From Desulfolutivibrio sulfoxidireducens (lineage in GTDB: Bacteria > Desulfobacterota > Desulfovibrionia > Desulfovibrionales > Desulfovibrionaceae): a DNA stretch of 64,000 nucleotides. The notes under the pieces were generated by a model. It was given only the letters and a program-made list of their open reading frames with translations, did not search any database and was not told the origin of the DNA. The stretch is taken from NCBI RefSeq assembly GCF_013376475.1, contig NZ_CP045508.1:2578001-2642000 (forward strand). Reading direction: 5' to 3'. Shown here piece after piece: positions 45,804 through 54,427 of the stretch (the stretch's first letter is position 1; each line of letters opens with the position of its first letter). The position numbers and the translations under genes are program-made.

Positions 45804-47555
45804 ATGACCATCCAGAAAAAGATCGCCCTGGGCATTTCAGGCCTTTTCATCGTGGCCACCCTGATCTGCGTCATCGGCGCGACCTGGTTTTTCCGGGAAA
45901 CCATGATGCGCCAGTTCGAGGAAAAGGCCGAGATGATGCTCTACGCCATGAAGGCGGTCCGGGCGCACATGGGTTCGGTCATCCGCCCCGAGGCGAACAC
46001 GTTCATCAGCGAGGACGATTTCATCACCGAACTCCAGTCCACCTCGTTCACGGCCAAGGGCGTGTTTGTCAAGATCGACGAAAAGCGTCGCCACGGCTTC
46101 AATTTCAAGACCGCTTCCATCAAGCCCAGAAATCCCGCCAACACGGCCACACCCCTTGACGCCGAGATCATCGCGACCCTTGAGGACATGAACGCCCGGG
46201 GCCAGGAACCGTTCTGGAAGGGGGAGCGCGAAATCGGAGGGGTGAAAAACTTCATCATCGCCGCCGGGGAGGTGAACAAACCCGACTGCGAACGCTGTCA
46301 CAGCGTGCCCGAGGCGGCGCCGCGCGGCCTCAAGGAGAAATATCCCCCGGCCTCGGACCGGTCCTACGGCCGTATCACCGGCAAAATCGAGTCCGCCGAG
46401 ATCGTGGAGATTCCCATCGCCTCCATGACCGAAAACATAAGCGCCATAAACGCCGTCATCGTGTTCTCCGCCGGCCTGGCCCTTGCCCTGGTCCTGGCCC
46501 TGGTGACCCTGGGCCTGCGCTATCTCTTCCGGCCCCTGGCGCGCATGACCGGCGTGGCCGCAAAGATCGCCGACGGCGACATCCAGGCGGCGGCGGTCGA
46601 TCTCGACTGCGCCGGCCTGGACTGCGACGCGCAAGGGGACATCAAGGAGAGCGACGTCACCCGCAGGCTCACCCAGGCCTTCCGGAAGATGACCGCCGGG
46701 CTCAACTCGCTCATCGGCCTGGTGCAGCAGGCCGGCATCCAGGTGACCACCTCCTCCACCCAGATCGCGGCCTCGGCCCGGCAGATCGAGGCCACGGCCG
46801 CCGAGCAGGTGGCCTCCACCGCCCAGGTGGCCGAGACCAGTCGGCAGATCGCCACCTCCTCGAGCGGCATCCTGTCCTCCATGGGCGAGGTCAGTCAGGC
46901 CGTGGCCGACGCGGCGGGCCTGGCCGGAGAGAGCCGGCGCGGCCTGGCGCTCATGGAGGAGTCCATGCGAAAGCTGGTGGACTCCACCGCGTTCGTCTCC
47001 TCGAAGCTGGCGGTCATCAGCGAAAAGGCCAACAACATCGGCTCGGTGGTCACGGCCATCAACAAGATCTCGGACCAGACCAACCTGCTGTCCCTCAACG
47101 CCGCCATCGAGGCCGAAAAGGCCGGGGAATACGGCCGGGGCTTTTCCGTGGTGGCCCGGGAGATCCGCCGTCTGGCCGACCAGACCGCCGAGGCCACCCT
47201 GGACATCGAGCGGATGGTCAGCCAGATGCAGTCGGCCGTGTCCGCCGAGGTCATGGAGATGGACAAGTATTCCGAGGAGGTCCGGCGCGGGGCGGCCGAC
47301 GCGGCCGAGGTCGGCAGAAGCCTGGGGCTGATCATCGACCGGGTGGGCGAGCTTGAGCCCAGCTTCGCCGCGGTCAAGCAAGGCATGCTCGGCCAGTCCG
47401 AGGACGCCGGGCGCATAAGCGAGGCCATGGTCCAGTTGACCGAGGCGGCCGTCCAGACCCGCGACGCCATCAAGGAATTCAACCGGGCGGCCGGGCAGCT
47501 CAACGAGGCCGTGCGCGACCTCCAGGACGAAGTCCGGCGATTCAAGGTCGGATAA
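45804..47555 (+). CDS. Methyl-accepting chemotaxis protein with c-type heme sensor domain
   Basis: A 583-residue chemoreceptor. Transmembrane helix 1 (about 8-29), periplasmic domain (about 30-211) of the DUF3365/Tll0287-like type with a covalent heme motif CERCH (Cys162, Cys165, His166), transmembrane helix 2 (about 213-239), HAMP (about 240-295), and a methyl-accepting signalling domain. The tip of the latter reads ISDQTNLLSLNAAIEAEKAG then EYGRGFSVVAREIRRLADQT. The domain senses redox state, O2 or NO through heme, as in DcrA of Desulfovibrio. No CheR-tethering pentapeptide is seen at the C-terminus. GAGGAA stands five bases before the ATG. It is alone, with no che genes nearby. Confidence 0.94.
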   Translation: MTIQKKIALGISGLFIVATLICVIGATWFFRETMMRQFEEKAEMMLYAMKAVRAHMGSVIRPEANTFISEDDFITELQSTSFTAKGVFVKIDEKRRHGFNFKTASIKPRNPANTATPLDAEIIATLEDMNARGQEPFWKGEREIGGVKNFIIAAGEVNKPDCERCHSVPEAAPRGLKEKYPPASDRSYGRITGKIESAEIVEIPIASMTENISAINAVIVFSAGLALALVLALVTLGLRYLFRPLARMTGVAAKIADGDIQAAAVDLDCAGLDCDAQGDIKESDVTRRLTQAFRKMTAGLNSLIGLVQQAGIQVTTSSTQIAASARQIEATAAEQVASTAQVAETSRQIATSSSGILSSMGEVSQAVADAAGLAGESRRGLALMEESMRKLVDSTAFVSSKLAVISEKANNIGSVVTAINKISDQTNLLSLNAAIEAEKAGEYGRGFSVVAREIRRLADQTAEATLDIERMVSQMQSAVSAEVMEMDKYSEEVRRGAADAAEVGRSLGLIIDRVGELEPSFAAVKQGMLGQSEDAGRISEAMVQLTEAAVQTRDAIKEFNRAAGQLNEAVRDLQDEVRRFKVG

Positions 47556-47945
47556 GAGGCCGCCTGTTCCCTCACGCCGACGGGAGCCGTTGCGCCCCAG
47601 TGGGTTGCCGCGCCCCTGCCCCCCGGGACCATGGCCGCCGTGGACGTCCCGGCCCTGATGCAGTCCGCCGCCCGGCGACTTTTTCAGGCTCCCGCCCGTA
47701 GCGTAAACATTGCTTGATACCCGTCGGTTCTTCCTTCATACTCACGAAGTGTCACGCGGAGAACCTCTCGTGCCGCAAGTCCTTTCATCGTTCTTCGATG
47801 GCGGCAACCGGAAGAACTGGAAGAACTTTTTTGGTGAACTTCCCGGGGCGATGGGCATCGTGACGCTCGACGCGTCCCTGGCTGCCCCGGCTGGCTCACC
47901 CGCGTCAAGGCCCTTGACTCCATCACCCCCACACAAGGATATTCC
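47556..47945. other. 390-base spacer after the chemoreceptor
   Basis: No supported gene. The end of this spacer carries the AAGGA ribosome-binding site of the small lysine-rich protein gene. Confidence 0.45.
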
Positions 47946-48089
47946 GTGGCCAAAAAACCTAATTATTCATTTGAAAAGCGGGCAAAAGAGGCTGCCAAGA
48001 ACAAGAAAAAGGAAGAAAAAATACAGCGCAAGCTGGAGAAAAAAGCAGCCGCCCCCGGCGACGGCCAGCAACAGCCCACGGAAGAATGA
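47946..48089 (+). CDS. Small lysine-rich protein
   Basis: A 47-residue protein starting from GTG: MAKKPNYSFEKRAKEAAKNK then KKEEKIQRKLEKKAAAPG and an acidic end QPTEE. AAGGA lies seven bases before the GTG. The NYSFEKR start followed by a charged helix resembles a small conserved protein found in many delta- and gamma-proteobacteria, of unknown function. The codons are AT-rich at lysines but otherwise consistent with a real gene. Confidence 0.75.
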   Translation: MAKKPNYSFEKRAKEAAKNKKKEEKIQRKLEKKAAAPGDGQQQPTEE

Positions 48090-48189
48090 CCCCGGCCTCC
48101 ACGGAGGCATGTTCCTTGACGATTGTCCGCCGGAGGACGCGAAGAGCGCGTCCGCCCTTGAGCCCAACGGACCCGCGGACTCCTTCAAG

Positions 48190-48381
48190 CCCTCCGGTTG
48201 GAGTTCGCGCCCGCACCGGGCAGGCCTTTACGCACAACCCGCAGGCCCCGCCAAGCCCTCCGGTTGGAGTTCGCGCCCGCACCGGGCAGGCCTTTACACA
48301 CAACCCGCAGGCCCCGCCAAGCCCTCCGGTTGGAGTTCGCGCCCGCACCGGGCAGGCCTTTACACACAACCCGCGGGCCCC
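48190..48381. repeat. 66-bp tandem repeat, nearly three copies
   Basis: Unit starts at 48190, 48256 and 48322 (begin CCCTCCGGTTGGAGTTCGCG). Units one to three are almost identical; the third stops at about 48381. The 66-bp length is 22 codons, so several frames stay open through it on both strands. The surrounding spacer (48090-48621) holds no gene with family support. Confidence 0.85.
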
Positions 48382-50184
48382 GATCTTCGTTTTTTTCGGC
48401 GCTTCCAATCCCCTGGTCCGCATCAGCCTGTTCGGTTCTTCCGACCAGGAGCGGCGCGCCCAGGCGCCGCACACCCCTTTTGCACCCCCTCATGAGCCCC
48501 CCTGCCCTGCCATGCCCTTCTCTGTGTCTTCTCCCCAACATTTTTTTCTGACGAGGCCAAAAACCTCCCGGCGACGCCTTCAGGAGCATTCCACTGCCGG
48601 ATACAACAATCAGGACGCATCTCATTGATGTTTCAGTATATTTTTACCAATGGGCACCTCGATGACCGTAACACCTCTCTCTGAAAGGGCCCCGGAAAAG
48701 CATTCCCTGATGCGATCACTCGTTTCCGCGCGACATGTTTTCGCCCCATAGCCTTTGCCCAAAGACACAATATCTATTCCAGGGATGTCGAGTCCGGGGA
48801 CATTTTCCAGACGTTCTTGAGACGCAAAGGCTTTCAGAATCCCATACTGCTCGTTTTTCAGCACAACATAAATGACGTGGAGATCCAATTGGACAGCGGT
48901 CCATATCGACTGGGGAGAAAACTGAAAGGAACCATCGCCCACAATGACGATCACGGGGCGATTTTTTCCCGTGCGTTTCTCGGCAAGGGCAAGGCCGACC
49001 GCCGCGGGCATACCCCAACCATGTCCTCCGGATGCCGTCATGTAGTAGCTGTCAGGCTTTGTAATGCGACCTATTTTCGTCTGGCTGAATTCAGCCATAT
49101 TGGAGGGTGATTCACTGACAACGATGTACTCTTCCGGAATGCATTCCGATAAAAGAGCAAAGAGTTGCCTGGCCGTCATCGGGGAAGGAAAATCATGAAT
49201 ACTGGACTGGCCACGATCTTGCTTCCCAGCTTTAACGTATGTTGTGGTGCCGTCACGTCGCCTGATATGTTTTGAGAGCTCGACGAGAGCCAATCCGCTG
49301 TCACTGATCAGGCTGTCTCCGACAACAGCCTTGGCCGCCTCATAGGGGTCATCCGTAATGTGTAAAAGCCTCGCCCCGGAAGGCAGGTACTCTCCGGGCA
49401 CCCAGGGATAGTATCGGAACACCGGGGCCCCCACGACAAGAAGAAGATCATGGCCATGCAACGCGTTACCCAAAGGTCCTATCGCCGGAGGAAGCGTGCC
49501 GGCAAAGAGCGGATGGTCTTGAGGAAAGGAGATTCTTTCCGACAAGGGGCCTTGCCAAACCGGGGCTCCCAATTTTTCAGCAAAGGCGATCCCCTCTTTC
49601 CAGGCATTGCCGCGAGCGACGTCCCCACCGTAAACGACCGCCGGGCGAGCACTGCGATTGATCGCCTCCGCGAACTCGGCGACACGGCAGGGGTCTGGCG
49701 CGATGCACGTCGACGTGGTGCGAAACACATCGATGTCATCCATGGTTTGATCCCAATCATCCATTGGCAAGGAGAGAAAGACCGGACCCGTGGGCTGCTG
49801 GACGGCAGTCGCATAGGCGCGCATGAAAGCGCCTGGCACATCTTGCGGTCTTTTCGGTTCATAGCTCCATTTAACCCATGGTCTGGGCAGGGTCTCGGCC
49901 TGCACATTCGCAAGAAAAGGCTCACAAAGCAGCATGCTTCTTGTTTGCTGGCCTGCGGTGATGATGAGCGGCGACTTGCTTAAATACGAGGTGATTATAT
50001 TCCCCATCGCATTGCCTAGCCCGGCATTGGTATGAACATTGACAAGCACTGGAGTCTTCAGTCCTTGCGCAATCCCGTCAGCGATTGCAACGACGCAAGA
50101 CTCGTGAAGTGCAAGAATATATTGGAAATCATCCGGAAAGTTTTGCAAAAATGTCTCTTCCGTTGATCCTGGATTCCCGACTAT

Positions 50185-51446
50185 GAGACCGCTGCACAAT
50201 CCTATGATGTCGTTACGGAATTCTTCCGAAAGGTCTCGGACGTCTTATTCCGCCGTTGTTTAGCCGCCAGCGATGATCTTGCTTCGCCTTGCGGCGGCGC
50301 TCGTCACCCCGTTGGCGTAAGTGTTCCTCAGCATGCCGCTTTGAGCGCCGCCTTTTTTAGGTTGAAGGCCATGGCGTTGAGTAAAAATTCAAGCTCGACC
50401 TTGGGCACCCCAAGGTAACGCGTCCGGAAGAATCCATAACCTCGCTTGAGCGTTCCGAAAGCCCGTTCCACCTTCGACCGGACACTGCTGACTTGGCGGT
50501 TTGCCGCTTTTTCGGCGGGGTTCAGCGCACGGTTGCGAGCGGCCTTATGCATGATGCCGTCAGCAAGTCCCCGGGCTTGGAGCACATGCCTGTTCAACTG
50601 GCTGCTGTATCCCTTGTCTGCGTAGATGCGGCCCCCTGGCATGGGGCCAATCTCATCCAGAATATCCACGAATTCCTGCGTATCCGAATGGTTGGCCGGC
50701 GTGACATGGCCGCCAAGGAGAAAGCCGTCCCGGCTGTCCGTGGCCGCATGGACTTTGTAGCCGTAATATGCCCGGTTCCCTTTGCGCAACCAGGCCGCAT
50801 CGGCGTCATCGGAGTAGCTGATGGTTACGTCCGACGCCTCGTCGTCATCTTCCTCGCGGTCTTCGGGAAGAATATCGATCACCTTGAGGGGGCGGCGCGA
50901 GGAGGTGATGACGCTCGCGTCCACGATGGCTCCTTCACGTACCAGTATGCCGCGCCGCTGGAGTTGATGGTTGAGTTTGTCCAGAAGCCGCTTCAAGACG
51001 TTTTTTTCAAGCAGGCTCTGCCGAAACCGGCAAATGGTCGAGGAATCGGGCACTTGGTCATGATCAAGGGAGAGGCGCACGAACCGGACAAAGGACAACC
51101 GATCGTACAAGCATTCTTCCACCGCCGCATCGCTCAGGTTGTACCACCTCTGGAGCAGAAGGATTTTAAACATCGGCAACGGCGCATAGGCGGGATTGCC
51201 AACGGCATTGGCAACCCGGCTAAGCTTTTTCCGAAGAAGCTTCTCAAACGGCTTCCAGTCAATGAGGCGATCTATTTCGTCCAGGAAGCATTCCTTGTGC
51301 CTGCGACGGGACACGACGTAGTCGGCAATGCCGGGCTTTTTGGAATTGCGCTCGTTCATGATCGCCTCCATCATTTTGATGGAGAAAACATAGCACAATT
51401 GCCTAAAATTACAACAGATTTGTGCCATTTTTCGCGCAACGATCTC
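50185..51446 (-). mobile_element. IS5-family insertion sequence with 6-bp target duplication
   Basis: A 1262-bp element with imperfect terminal inverted repeats: GAGACCGCTGCACAA at the left (50185-50199), and GAGATCGTTGCGCGA read inwards from the right end (51446), 11 of 15 matching. It is flanked by GACTAT on both sides (50179-50184 and 51447-51452); removing the element and one copy restores the decarboxylase frame. It encodes one transposase. Confidence 0.9.
50328..51359 (-). CDS. IS5-family DDE transposase
   Basis: A 343-residue transposase. The N-terminal part has the IS5-type helix region (LPMFKILLLQRWYNLSDAAV, DSSTICRFRQSLLE). DDE residues are in GAIVDASVI, GRIYADKGYSS and RSKVERAFGTLKRGYGF, the last being the Y-R-E-K signature region. 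The element's own ATG at 51359 has GGAGG six bases upstream. The frame also extends upstream without a stop to the interrupted decarboxylase's start codon at 51509, which would add 50 residues. It seems intact and probably active. Confidence 0.92.
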   Translation of the reverse strand: MNERNSKKPGIADYVVSRRRHKECFLDEIDRLIDWKPFEKLLRKKLSRVANAVGNPAYAPLPMFKILLLQRWYNLSDAAVEECLYDRLSFVRFVRLSLDHDQVPDSSTICRFRQSLLEKNVLKRLLDKLNHQLQRRGILVREGAIVDASVITSSRRPLKVIDILPEDREEDDDEASDVTISYSDDADAAWLRKGNRAYYGYKVHAATDSRDGFLLGGHVTPANHSDTQEFVDILDEIGPMPGGRIYADKGYSSQLNRHVLQARGLADGIMHKAARNRALNPAEKAANRQVSSVRSKVERAFGTLKRGYGFFRTRYLGVPKVELEFLLNAMAFNLKKAALKAAC

Positions 51447-51509
51447 GACTATGGTAGTCAATCCCAGACGACGCAGTAAATTGAATGTGATGTCTCGAAC
51501 AGTCGGCAT

Positions 51510-52072
51510 ACGGACTCCTTACAAAAGTACTGTGTTGCATCTGTTACATGGTGACAGGAAAAGAGTTTCCCCTTGGAACAAAGCCAACGGGCATTTGTCA
51601 TGTACCCTGTTTGCTGAGTCGGATTCAAGGCCCACGCCTCCCCCGATTGAAGATTTCTTAAAAATCCCTTCGCCTTTTCTCTCGATCGTTCCGTTGCCTT
51701 TTCTTGAAAAATTCCTCCAGACCCCGCAAAACGACACGGAGAGCGGTGACCCTTACGGTGGAAGATCGTTGTCGCTTCAACCGCACAAGGAGGTATCGAC
51801 GGTCATGAATTGATTTGATAACTATAGAAAAAGTCGACTCAAATTTTTTATTCTGAAAAATGGAGGTTCCCATGCACTCGGACGAGGCAGGCGCTTGAGG
51901 ATCTCTCGCCGGTCATTGCCGCGGGGGGCGGGGTCTGTGGCATTTGCCCCGATGTGTATGGGCCTCGAGGCGGACTGGTCTTCGCCTCCCCGTCAGGCGC
52001 CAAAGCGAATCGCGATGCGTGTGGCTTTCGCACCCGGCGGGTCCTTTTGGAAACAACGGGCGGCATGACCTG
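51510..52072. other. 563-base divergent spacer
   Basis: Between the decarboxylase start (minus) and the SulP gene (plus). AT-rich around 51620-51860. No supported gene, hairpin or clear promoter. Confidence 0.5.
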
Positions 52073-53767
52073 ATGGGGGCATTGATTCGTTTGGCGCGGC
52101 AGCGGCATGGAGGCGTGCGCGGCATATCGCTTGGCCCTGATCTCCTGGCCGGCCTGACGTTATGGGGTGTGCTCGTCCCGGAGGCCATGGCTTATGCGGG
52201 CATGGCGGGGATGCCGGTTCAGGCCGGCCTCTACACGCTTCTGGCCTCGTTGCCGCTGTATTTTCTTTTGGGCGGCAGCCCCGTTTTGGTCTGCGCGGCC
52301 ACCTCTTCCGAATCCATCATGATGGCGGCCATCATCGCCCCCTTGGCCGGAGGAGATGCGACCCGTTACGCCGCCCTCACGGCCCTGCTGGTGTGTGTGA
52401 CCGGCTCCATATTCCTTCTGGCGGGCCTTTTCCGGCTCGGCCGCATCACCTCCTTTTTGTCCAAGCCCGTTATGACCGGCTTTACCTTCGGCCTGGCGAT
52501 ATACATCGCGGCCAGCCAATTGCCTAAGCTTCTCGGTCTGCCGCGCGGCCAGGGCGACACCCTCTTGCAGGTGGTACACCTGGCCGAACATCTTGGCCGC
52601 TGCAATCCGGTCACCCTCGGGGTCGGCGCCTCGGCCCTGGGCCTGCTCTTTCTGTTGGAAAGGGTCGCCCCGCGCCTTCCGGCCGGCCTTTGCGTCATGG
52701 CTCTGGGGATCTTTGCCTCCAGGTTTCTCGATCTGGGGCCGGGCCACGGCGTGGACACGGTGCACGCCTTTCCGTCTGGCCTGCCGTCGCTTGCGTTTTC
52801 CTGGTTCAGCCTGGCCGACATGAAAACCCTGGCCCCGGCTGCGGCCGGTTTGGCGCTGGTGGCCTTTTCGCAGGCCCTGGGCGCGGCGGAAAACTACGCC
52901 GGAAGGTTCGGCCAGCGCGTGGATGTGGACAGGGAGCTTACGGCCCTGGGGACGGCCAACCTGGGCAGCGCGCTTTTCGGGGGCCTGCTGGCCGGGGGCA
53001 GCATGTCCTCCACCGCCGTGAATGTTCAGGCCGGGGCCAGGAGCAAGGTCTCAACGCTGGTCAGCGCGTTGATGACCGGGCTGACACTTTGTTACCTCGC
53101 CCCGATATTTCAGGGCCTTCCCGAGGCGATTCTGGGGGCCGTGGTGATGCACGCCGTGGTCCGGCTCATGAAGGTTGCCGAAGTCAGGCGATATTACAGC
53201 CTGAATTTCAATGAATTCGTGCTCTGCCTGATCGCCTTGAGCGGCGTGGTGCTGCTCGACATCCTGCCCGGGCTGGTTGTCGCGGTGGCGGCTTCCCTGC
53301 TTCGCCTTGTCCTGTACTCCAGCACCATCGATATTTCCGTGATGGGGGAGATCAAGGATTGCGGCGTCACCTGGGTGGCCATGAGCCAGCATCCCACGGC
53401 CCGGGAGATTCCTGAAATCCGTGTTCTGCGCCTGGAAGGGGCGCTTTTCTTCGCCAATGCCGAGAAATTTCGTTCCGCCGTTGTCGCGTCGTGCGCAAGA
53501 CCACCCACGGCAAAAACCTTGGTCCTGCAATTCAAAGCCAATCGGCGCTTGTGCATCACCTCGTCCGACATGCTTCTGGCCTTGGCCCGCGAGCTGCAAA
53601 AGGCCTCGGTGCGGCTTGCCTTTGTGGATCTCTCCGCGGACATGGTGCGCGTGTTTCGAAGAAGCGGCCTGGCCGCCCTGGTGGGCGAGGATCGTATGTA
53701 TCAGAGCATTGAACAGGCCGTGGCGGATCTACAGGCTAGGCCCACCGACAACATCGATTTCATGTGA
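52073..53767 (+). CDS. SulP family anion transporter with STAS domain
   Basis: A 564-residue transporter. The N-terminus GPDLLAGLTLWGVLVPEAMA then YAGMAGMPVQAGLYTLLASL is the SulP signature. About 12-14 membrane spans follow, with EFVLCLIALSGVVLLDILPG near the end of the membrane part. A C-terminal STAS domain (about 435-555) starts at REIPEIRVLRLEGALFFANA. SulP proteins carry sulfate, bicarbonate or other anions; in a sulfate reducer sulfate uptake is an obvious option but not proven. The start ATG at 52073 lacks a good ribosome-binding site; an upstream in-frame ATG at 51944 gives an atypical extension. Confidence 0.9.
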   Translation: MGALIRLARQRHGGVRGISLGPDLLAGLTLWGVLVPEAMAYAGMAGMPVQAGLYTLLASLPLYFLLGGSPVLVCAATSSESIMMAAIIAPLAGGDATRYAALTALLVCVTGSIFLLAGLFRLGRITSFLSKPVMTGFTFGLAIYIAASQLPKLLGLPRGQGDTLLQVVHLAEHLGRCNPVTLGVGASALGLLFLLERVAPRLPAGLCVMALGIFASRFLDLGPGHGVDTVHAFPSGLPSLAFSWFSLADMKTLAPAAAGLALVAFSQALGAAENYAGRFGQRVDVDRELTALGTANLGSALFGGLLAGGSMSSTAVNVQAGARSKVSTLVSALMTGLTLCYLAPIFQGLPEAILGAVVMHAVVRLMKVAEVRRYYSLNFNEFVLCLIALSGVVLLDILPGLVVAVAASLLRLVLYSSTIDISVMGEIKDCGVTWVAMSQHPTAREIPEIRVLRLEGALFFANAEKFRSAVVASCARPPTAKTLVLQFKANRRLCITSSDMLLALARELQKASVRLAFVDLSADMVRVFRRSGLAALVGEDRMYQSIEQAVADLQARPTDNIDFM

Positions 53768-53775
53768 TTCGGGAA

Positions 53776-54290
53776 TTCCCGTTGAGGCAAGCGCTGCGGC
53801 ATGGAGAAGCAACTCCAGTTCCACCTTGGCTCGGCCGAGATACCGCGCTCGAAAGAAACCATATCCTCGCTTGAGTGCCGAAAGCACGATCTCCTTTTGA
53901 CCGCACCCTGCTGATCATTCGATTGGCCGCTTTCTCGGCGGGGTTCAGTTCACGGTTGCGAACGGCCTTGAACATGATGCTATCCTGGAACCCGCGCATC
54001 TAGAGCACGTAACGGTTTCACTGGCTGGAGTACCCTTTGTCCTCGTAGACGCAGCCACCTCGCCCGAGACCACTTTCGTCGAGCAACTGGCAGTCCCTCC
54101 GTATCCGAGCGATTGGCTGGCGTGACGTGGCCACTAGGCAGATCGCCGTCCTGGCTATCCGTGGCCGCATGGATCTTGTATCCGTAATACGCCCGGTTTC
54201 CTTTGCGAAGCCAAGCCGCTTCGACATCATCGGAGTAGCTCACATTGGTCTCTTCGAAGGATCGGCGATTGCCTATGCGGCGGTAACGGA
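53776..54290 (-). pseudogene. Decayed IS5-family transposase
   Basis: Broken remains of a transposase related to that at 50328. Read on the minus strand, one frame gives NVSYSDDVEAAWLRKGNRAY and GYKIHAATDSQDG, and after frameshifts another gives RNRELNPAEKAANRMISRVR and SKGDRAFGT. These match the intact protein piece by piece but are in different frames with stops between. The N-terminal third is missing. No terminal repeats were recognised. Confidence 0.85.
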
Positions 54291-54364
54291 GTGAACTATG
54301 TATTGCTCCCGGTACTATTCCCCACGCATCGACCTTCTTGGGCATTCGTAGCACCTTGCCTCGC

Positions 54365-54401
54365 AAAATGGCCCGGCCGGGTTTTCAGTCCAGGCCGGGC
54401 C
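54365..54401 (-). terminator. Intrinsic terminator after RTX-2
   Basis: Arms 54370-54381 and 54390-54401 (one mismatch in 12) with the loop GACTGAAAA on the minus strand, then a TTTT tract (54365-54368 on plus as AAAA). Nearly the same sequence as the terminator of RTX-1 at 36539, in opposite orientation. Confidence 0.75.
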
Positions 54402-54427
54402 AGGGACATGCACTTCGAGAAGGCCGG

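Larger units (their letters stand above)
48622..51509 (-). pseudogene. Benzoylformate-decarboxylase-like gene split by an IS element
   Basis: A thiamine-diphosphate 2-oxoacid decarboxylase interrupted after 21 codons. The N-terminal piece (51447-51509, PTVRDITFNLLRRLGLTTIV) is separated by an IS5-family element from the rest (48622-50184), which resumes at VGNPGSTEETFLQNFPDD. The remainder keeps the active-site Glu (LALHESCVVAIADG), the His in NVHTNAGLGNAMG, and the ThDP motif VGDGSFQFSP...LKNEQYGIL. In the region FRYYPWVPGEYL the Pseudomonas enzyme has a catalytic His that is Tyr here (from memory). A TTG inside the IS end could start a shortened protein of 525 residues lacking the first strand. 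Composition is AT-richer than neighbours, suggesting transfer. AAGGAG precedes the original ATG. Confidence 0.88.

Noticed and set aside
45619..45807. 62-codon frame ending in an ATGA overlap with the chemoreceptor
   Set aside because: GTG start without a good ribosome-binding site, no family pattern; the overlap can arise by chance.
47710..48495. 261-codon frame through the 66-bp repeats
   Set aside because: It overlaps the better supported small lysine-rich gene in another frame and owes its length to repeats divisible by three.
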